DNA of 64,000 bases from JBMNOZ01 sp050943335 (GTDB taxonomy: Bacteria > Bacillota > Desulfitobacteriia > Desulfitobacteriales > Syntrophobotulaceae). Positions 59,371 through 64,000 of the stretch are shown piece by piece; the first letter of the stretch is position 1; each line of letters starts with the position of its first letter. The notes under the pieces are model-generated. The model searched no databases and was not told the DNA's origin. It saw nothing but the letters and a program-made list of their open reading frames with translations. The position numbers were made by a program, and so were the translations under genes. Where the stretch lies: NCBI GenBank assembly GCA_050943335.1, contig JBMNOZ010000010.1, positions 9,875 to 73,874 of the forward strand, written 5' to 3'.

Positions 59371-61056
59371 ATGGCAGTGGCTGATTTAGTGTTTGTTAAT
59401 GGCAACGTAGTCACCATCGACAGGCAGTTTAGTATTCAAGAGGCTATCGCTGTAAAAGACGGATGGATTATTGACGTCGGCAGAAATAGCGATATAAAAA
59501 GGCTGATTGGACACCGAACAGAGGTCATTGACTTAAAAGGCAAAATGATTATGCCCGGAGCGCATGATGCTCATATGCATGGTGTGCAATTTGGTGTTTC
59601 CAGACCGCCATTATCTTTAAAACTCGGCTTGCCAGAAGTAAAGACCATTGATGACATGAGGGACCTGCTTAAAAAAGAGGTTCAAAAACACCCCCCCGGA
59701 ACTTGGATTCGCGGGACAGGGTGGCAACTTCCCAGCCTGGGAAGACTTCCTCGGAAGGAGGATTTTGACGACATAAGTCCCGATCACCCCATAATATTTA
59801 TTGACTTCACACTGCACAGCATAGTTGTTAACAGTAAAGCTCTTGAAGTATGTGGCATCAATGCTAATACACCTGACCCTTATAAAGGACATATGGAAAG
59901 AGACCCCGAGACGGGTGAACCTACCGGAGTTTTCCAGGAACTAGTTGCTCAGAGTATGATTATGAAACATATGCCCCCCTTAACCGATGAAGAACTAAAA
60001 ATAGCTATTAACTACACTCAACAGGTTTTAAATCAAAACGGGGTCACCAGCTATAATGATTCTGTACTCGGTCCTGGCGGAGATGTTTTCTTTGGTGGGG
60101 CTTGGGGAACAAGGGCAATTCATGTTTACAAACAGATGCAAGAGGCCGGAGAATTGAATTGCCGAGTCACGGTTGGTCTATATTTAGGGAACGAATATGG
60201 AGAACAAGATTATGACTCCGTTGTAAAATGTTTTGAAACTTTAGAACTACCTGAGATTACTGATAAGAATTGGTTAAACATTCCCATGTTTAAAATTTTT
60301 GCCGATGGTATTCCTCCCGATCGTTCTTCTTTTATGCGGGATAACTATCTCGGTTATGACCATAGTGGTAGTTTAGGCCTCCCCGGCGCAACCCCGGAGG
60401 AACAAGCCGATACTTTGTTTAAATTGATCAAATTGGCTCATTCCAAAGGCTATCAGGTTGCTATTCATGCCACAGGGGATCGAGCCACCGATCTATGTCT
60501 CGAAGGATTCATTGCAGCTATAGAAGAGTATCCCCGCCAACCTTTAAGACATTACGTCATTCATGGGGATTTTATAGATGGAACATGGGCCCAAAAAGCA
60601 GCTAAGTATAATATCGGCCTCTCAAGCCAGCCCAGTAACGGGGCCTTTGTTATGGACTTTTGCGAACAAATTGTAGGCGAAAAAGCACGGCGTATGATGG
60701 GCTTTAGAGAATTAATTGATGCCGGTTTAAACATCGCCGGAGGGTCAGATTGCCCGGTTGCCTCCGAAAACTGGAGAAAAGGGGTTCAAGCCTGTGTAAC
60801 CAGAAAATCTGCTGTTTCTGGCCGAATTTTTGCTCCAGAACTGGCGATTTCCGTAGAAGAAGCATTACGTATCTGGACAATTAACGGCGCTTATCAAGAA
60901 CATATGGAAACGAGTAGAGGCTCCATTGAAATTGGCAAAGTAGCTGATTTTCAAGTCTTAGCTGAAGATCTCCTTACCATTGATAAAGACGAAATCGGTG
61001 ATGTACCGGTTGAGTTAACTGTGGTCGGAGGAAAGGTTGTCTATTCAGCAGAATAA
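59371..61056 (+). CDS. Amidohydrolase 3 family protein (YtcJ-like)
   Basis: 561 residues. ADLVFVNGNVVTIDRQFSIQEAIAVKDGWI, MPGAHDAHMHGVQF (metal-binding HxH), TWIRGTGWQLPSLG, VAIHATGDRATDLCLEGF, GGSDCPVASENWRKGVQACVTRKS, SVEEALRIWTINGAYQ, GSIEIGKVADFQVLAEDLLT. Such enzymes hydrolyse exocyclic or cyclic amides. RBS AAAGGTGG. The gene starts 25 bases after the end of the pseudogene and has its own terminator. Confidence 0.93.
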   Translation: MAVADLVFVNGNVVTIDRQFSIQEAIAVKDGWIIDVGRNSDIKRLIGHRTEVIDLKGKMIMPGAHDAHMHGVQFGVSRPPLSLKLGLPEVKTIDDMRDLLKKEVQKHPPGTWIRGTGWQLPSLGRLPRKEDFDDISPDHPIIFIDFTLHSIVVNSKALEVCGINANTPDPYKGHMERDPETGEPTGVFQELVAQSMIMKHMPPLTDEELKIAINYTQQVLNQNGVTSYNDSVLGPGGDVFFGGAWGTRAIHVYKQMQEAGELNCRVTVGLYLGNEYGEQDYDSVVKCFETLELPEITDKNWLNIPMFKIFADGIPPDRSSFMRDNYLGYDHSGSLGLPGATPEEQADTLFKLIKLAHSKGYQVAIHATGDRATDLCLEGFIAAIEEYPRQPLRHYVIHGDFIDGTWAQKAAKYNIGLSSQPSNGAFVMDFCEQIVGEKARRMMGFRELIDAGLNIAGGSDCPVASENWRKGVQACVTRKSAVSGRIFAPELAISVEEALRIWTINGAYQEHMETSRGSIEIGKVADFQVLAEDLLTIDKDEIGDVPVELTVVGGKVVYSAE

Positions 61057-61091
61057 TCGCCTCGGCTCTAGTAATTCTAAAAATAAAAAAC

Positions 61092-61127
61092 CAGTAAGAC
61101 GCAAATTGCGGATTACTGTTTTTTTTT
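61092..61127 (+). terminator. Terminator of the YtcJ-like gene
   Basis: CAGTAA (61092-61097) pairs with TTACTG (61113-61118), inner CGCAA/TTGCG, followed by nine T. The rest of 61128-61364 shows no gene. Confidence 0.85.
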
Positions 61128-61364
61128 AATTTAATCGACTTGAATAAAAAAATCAGGAGTTCTGCATTAGCATCCACTTTGCCCTCTCTCAGCGAAGAAA
61201 ACCTGTCATTCCCAGCAGAAACTCCCCTACACAATCTTCTTAGCCTAAAACGAATTTTCTCTATCTTGAGCTTCCAGAATCCATTCGTTTATCGCTAAGG
61301 ATTTATCCAGTTCAATACCTGCCGTTTTATCCCTCTCCGGTCAGAATTACATCCTTTTTAAGCT

Positions 61365-62162
61365 TTAAATAGGCTCATAGCCGGGGGGATAACAATTATA
61401 ACTCGTCTTCCAGATCTTTGCTCCGGCTTTAGTGTTTGTAATTTTTCCCTCATCAGTTATCCCAATAAATTTTCCGGTACAACGTCCGATATTATAGTCA
61501 AAGAAAAAGACTGAACCACAGGGAACAATTTTCTCCCGGAAAGCAAAAACGTACATATTTTCTTCAAGTTTATAGGCTGTCGCATAATCCATGTCTCCAA
61601 GACCCCTAGAAACTCCTTTTATACCCTGCCAGGCGTAGCGCTTGGAATTAACATAGAAATGTTCCCAGACAAGATTAGGGCTATATTCATTAAGAGAACG
61701 GTAACCGATTAATTCTCGCGTCGGTCCCGGTACTTCACCGCTTGGAGTTCCTCCTTGGATAACGCCCACCAGGAATTCATGAGCAACCCGAGCATCTCCT
61801 TCCGGAGCTTTATCCCGCATAATGCAGCGAACGGAAATAACCCGCCTTGTTTGAGTATTCATAACGATCGTCAGGGCCTCATTTGCCCTTTTTGAAAAAT
61901 AAATATCGAAAAAATAATGATCAGGTGAAGTGCAAACTTCCTCGTAAACGTCCTCATCTTGTTCTCCGTCCCAGGACCACTTTACTTTTTCTTCACCAAA
62001 AGCTAGTTCTAATACTTTATTATTCTCAAATTCAATCTTTAATTCTTTCCCGACCCAATGATTGGTATTTGGCAAACGATTTGTGGCTATTCCAACTGTA
62101 AAGTCATCGAAAGTCGCCCAACCTTCTTCCGCATTTTTACTGATTATTTCAGTCATAATCAA
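61365..62162 (-). CDS. MoaF-like protein
   Basis: 265 residues. Two beta-rich halves like the MoaF N- and C-terminal domains: FDDFTVGIATNRLPNTNHWVGKELKIEFENNKVLELAFGEEKVKWSW, HYFFDIYFSKRANEALTIVMNTQTRRVISVRCIM, and VNSKRYAWQGIKGVSRGLGDMDYATAYKLEENMYVFAFREKIVPCGSVFFFDYN. MoaF was named from nicotine-utilisation gene clusters that encode molybdenum enzymes; its reaction is unsettled. Lies behind the MFS gene, same direction, 172 bases. Confidence 0.8.
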   Translation of the reverse strand: MIMTEIISKNAEEGWATFDDFTVGIATNRLPNTNHWVGKELKIEFENNKVLELAFGEEKVKWSWDGEQDEDVYEEVCTSPDHYFFDIYFSKRANEALTIVMNTQTRRVISVRCIMRDKAPEGDARVAHEFLVGVIQGGTPSGEVPGPTRELIGYRSLNEYSPNLVWEHFYVNSKRYAWQGIKGVSRGLGDMDYATAYKLEENMYVFAFREKIVPCGSVFFFDYNIGRCTGKFIGITDEGKITNTKAGAKIWKTSYNCYPPGYEPI

Positions 62163-62334
62163 TACCTCCTAAATTTAAAAGTATAAAATACCATAGGGTT
62201 TTTGTTCAGTAGCAAAACAGAAGGAATTCCGCGCTCATTCAAACTTTACCCTATAATAAATAGCATGATTAGATTATAAGCGGTTCTTAGCTCCACAAAA
62301 TCTCCACTTGAACTGCAAATACCAGGTAAATAGG

Positions 62335-63591
62335 TTAGGCGCCTGCTTGCTGTTGCTTTTGTTTTTCTGCTTGTTTAGCTAAAACAACAGGATTTGTTTC
62401 CTTTAAGAGAGCGCCAAATATAATATTTAAGAAAAGTAAAGCGGCGCCAACACCCATGGTAGCCTGTAAACCTTGGGAATCGGCAACTCTTCCGACCACA
62501 ACCGGCATACAGGATCCTCCCAGGAACTCTCCCAAACCTGATATTACCCCGTTAGCTGTTGTTCTTAGATATTCAACAACAGATTCCATGGGAACCACGT
62601 TGGATATTACTGGAGGCAAGGCAGCCATAGTACCTGCCAATAGGACATAAGCTATGGTACTGATTAAAGAGCCGGGGAAAACGGCCATCAATAAAGGAGG
62701 CATTACAGCGCACACGGAAGCAATAATTAGTATCGGTTTGCGCCCAAAAACGTCAGACAGCTTAGGTATAAGCGTGCAGTGAATTATAAAAATTATACCC
62801 ATGGTCGAACTGATAAAGCCCATCTGCTGAACACTATAGCCGGTGACATTCACTAGATAAAGTGGCGCAAAGAGCATCATGGTCCAATAGCCGCCAAAGA
62901 GAGCAATGCTAAAGAAAATACAGACGATTATGTTTTTGTTTTTAAACAAAGACATCACACCGCCTGCTTGGACCAGCTGTTGTTTTTGTTTAATCGCTTC
63001 TTCTGGATCAATATGGACTTCTTTAATGAAGATGGCGCAGAGGATAGCAATAATCAAGGTTGGAACAGCAACGAGGAAATAAGTTGACTGCCAGCTAAAG
63101 AACCTGACCATCTGGGTAACGGCGATAGGTCCTAAAGTAACCGCGATAAGAGCCACTGCCGAATTTGTAATCCCCATATTTCGGCCGAAATTTTTCGGAT
63201 TGGTATGAATAAGTATTACTCCAAATAATCCAAGTAGCGGTCCCTCGACAATGCCGACAAACGCCCGCACTACAAACAGTTGGCCAAAGGATGAAACCAT
63301 CGCGGTTACAGCCGTAGCGACGAAGGTAGCAAACAACCAAAAGACCAGCCACTTTTTCCTGCCGCCAGTTTTATCTTGAATATAGCCAAAAACAATCGCA
63401 GAAAGAGAATAACAACCGGTATTAATAAAACCTAAGAGACCAATCTGAGCATTAGTAATGTTTAATTCCGGCTGGATAATCGGCAACAAAAAAGACATCG
63501 CTAACCTGTCTAAAAATTCAAATCCAAAGGCTAAGCTTAAGAGCACAACAACTATAAATTCATAGCGACGCGATACTCCGTTTTCACTCAT
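62335..63591 (-). CDS. MFS transporter
   Basis: 418 residues, twelve hydrophobic segments. The MFS signature between spans 2 and 3 reads FGYIQDKTGGRKKWLVF (D-x-x-G-R-K). The second half has the repeat DVFGRKPILI. The C-terminus is glutamine- and lysine-rich. The substrate is likely an organic anion used by the neighbouring catabolic genes, an inference from the shared element at 63783. RBS GAGGAGAG. Confidence 0.88.
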   Translation of the reverse strand: MSENGVSRRYEFIVVVLLSLAFGFEFLDRLAMSFLLPIIQPELNITNAQIGLLGFINTGCYSLSAIVFGYIQDKTGGRKKWLVFWLFATFVATAVTAMVSSFGQLFVVRAFVGIVEGPLLGLFGVILIHTNPKNFGRNMGITNSAVALIAVTLGPIAVTQMVRFFSWQSTYFLVAVPTLIIAILCAIFIKEVHIDPEEAIKQKQQLVQAGGVMSLFKNKNIIVCIFFSIALFGGYWTMMLFAPLYLVNVTGYSVQQMGFISSTMGIIFIIHCTLIPKLSDVFGRKPILIIASVCAVMPPLLMAVFPGSLISTIAYVLLAGTMAALPPVISNVVPMESVVEYLRTTANGVISGLGEFLGGSCMPVVVGRVADSQGLQATMGVGAALLFLNIIFGALLKETNPVVLAKQAEKQKQQQAGA

Positions 63592-63782
63592 TTGAAGTTC
63601 ACTCTCCTCTTCTGTACTTTTTACTACCTAATAATCCTCGTCCAGCTCAAATAAATCCTTATCGCTCACCCTCCTTAATACCGTTCTAAAACTCAATCCC
63701 TATCACCCCCTAAGCTGCTGAGTATTCATCGGTCTAAATGCTAATAGATCTCTCAATTCATTTTAACATGCAGTAGATCGCA

Positions 63783-63802
63783 TTAATTGTAAAAATAGGA
63801 CC
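63783..63802 (+). promoter_or_regulatory. Shared element, copy D
   Basis: TTAATTGTAAAAATAGGACC, 191 bp before the MFS gene start at 63591, reverse orientation as in the other four cases. Confidence 0.6.
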
Positions 63803-63870
63803 AATATAAGATGCCTGCGACCATAAGGAAGGAGGAGTCTCTAGAAATATCTAAAAGATTTTCCTATCCT

Positions 63871-63886
63871 GTTTTCCTAGGAAAAC
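63871..63886. repeat. Perfect 16-base palindrome
   Basis: GTTTTCCTAGGAAAAC, self-complementary without loop, in the space between the MFS gene and the partial gene at the window end. Possible operator; purpose unknown. Confidence 0.5.
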
Positions 63887-63891
63887 TAAAA

Positions 63892-63930
63892 AAAGGATTG
63901 CGCTTTGTTTAAAGTCTAGCGCAATCCTTT
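63892..63930 (-). terminator. Terminator of the gene at the window edge
   Basis: AAAGGATTGCGCT (63892-63904) pairs with AGCGCAATCCTTT (63918-63930); on the minus strand TTTTTTT follows. Confidence 0.82.
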
Positions 63931-63949
63931 CCAGCGAGGCTTTTTATTT

Positions 63950-64000
63950 TTATTCTATATTAACAATAACTTTCATCACCGGGTCTTTCCTAGCCATCAT
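63950..64000 (-). CDS. C-terminal end of a gene that begins beyond the window
   Basis: The last 16 residues before a TAA at 63952-63950 read MMARKDPVMKVIVNIE on the minus strand. The stop is followed by a good terminator, which supports a real gene end. The pattern resembles the end of zinc-dependent dehydrogenases (…KDPVMKVIV…), but this is a weak guess. It is upstream of the MFS gene in the same direction. Confidence 0.4.
   Translation of the reverse strand: MMARKDPVMKVIVNIE

Noticed and set aside
61237..61330. Protein-like reading frame of about 31 codons on the minus strand after the MoaF-like gene
   Set aside because: Too short, no start and no ribosome site; an open stretch of this size is expected by chance.
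1..64000. Search for CRISPR arrays, tRNA, rRNA and phage genes
   Set aside because: No spaced identical repeats beyond those listed, no cloverleaf candidate and no structural phage gene were seen by eye.

Overview
The window looks like chromosome of an anaerobic, motile, low-G+C Gram-positive bacterium of the Clostridia (Peptococcaceae-like is my best guess; there is no rRNA or other marker to fix it). Support comes from the Firmicutes gene set (YaaR, MurT/GatD, NdoA/NdoAI, CIRCE-controlled groESL, lipobox substrate-binding protein), strong AGGAGG ribosome sites, sigma-A promoters and intrinsic terminators, plus a minimal SufBC system, a tungsten-type aldehyde:ferredoxin oxidoreductase and a tungstate transporter. 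No tRNA, rRNA, CRISPR array, transposase or integrase was seen.

Layout. 0-4.5 kb: end of a flagellar locus (flgM partial, yaaR, cheR), an M28 peptidase and sufCB. 4.8-12.5 kb: an island of different coding style bounded by a perfect 19-bp direct repeat (4785-4803 and 12460-12478). It carries a 5'-truncated esterase, two paralogous LysR regulators with the same AACCAAAAGGTT element 30-31 bp before each start, an amidohydrolase and an alpha/beta-hydrolase fused to a membrane domain. 12.5-31 kb: housekeeping genes: a guaA whose glutaminase domain lacks its catalytic core, hpt, groESL, mobA, degV, marR, the tsaD-rimI-tsaB-tsaE cluster, tex, ndoAI-ndoA and murT-gatD. 31.4-37.9 kb: a gamma-carbonic-anhydrase-like gene, then a pyranopterin cofactor operon read right to left: moeA, a molybdopterin-binding protein, moaA, moaC, mogA, MOSC, mobB, MOSC. 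38.4-40.2 kb: two tandem soluble chemotaxis transducers. 40.4-46.2 kb: an HTH/binding-domain regulator, tupABC, a MoaD-like sulfur carrier and the AOR. 46.4-63.6 kb: iron alcohol dehydrogenase, SnoaL-like protein, DUF169 protein, two ACMSD-like amidohydrolases, an AraC regulator and its broken paralog, a moeA-binding-domain fusion, a third moeA, a ThiF/HesA protein, an HD protein, a lumazine-binding-like protein, a YtcJ-type amidohydrolase, a MoaF-like protein and an MFS transporter.

How it fits together. The cofactor operon, tup genes, MoaD, ThiF and extra MoeA proteins could supply tungsten or molybdenum pyranopterin to AOR and similar enzymes. In the right-hand third a 20-bp element (consensus TTWATTGTANAAAANGGACC) occurs five times, always in the same orientation relative to the gene behind it: upstream of both amidohydrolases, the AraC regulator, the lumazine-binding-like gene and the MFS gene. 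This points to a single regulon for uptake and breakdown of an unknown compound, and is the best candidate in the window for an undescribed system. The 8-kb island encodes a third member of the same amidohydrolase family under a different type of regulator.
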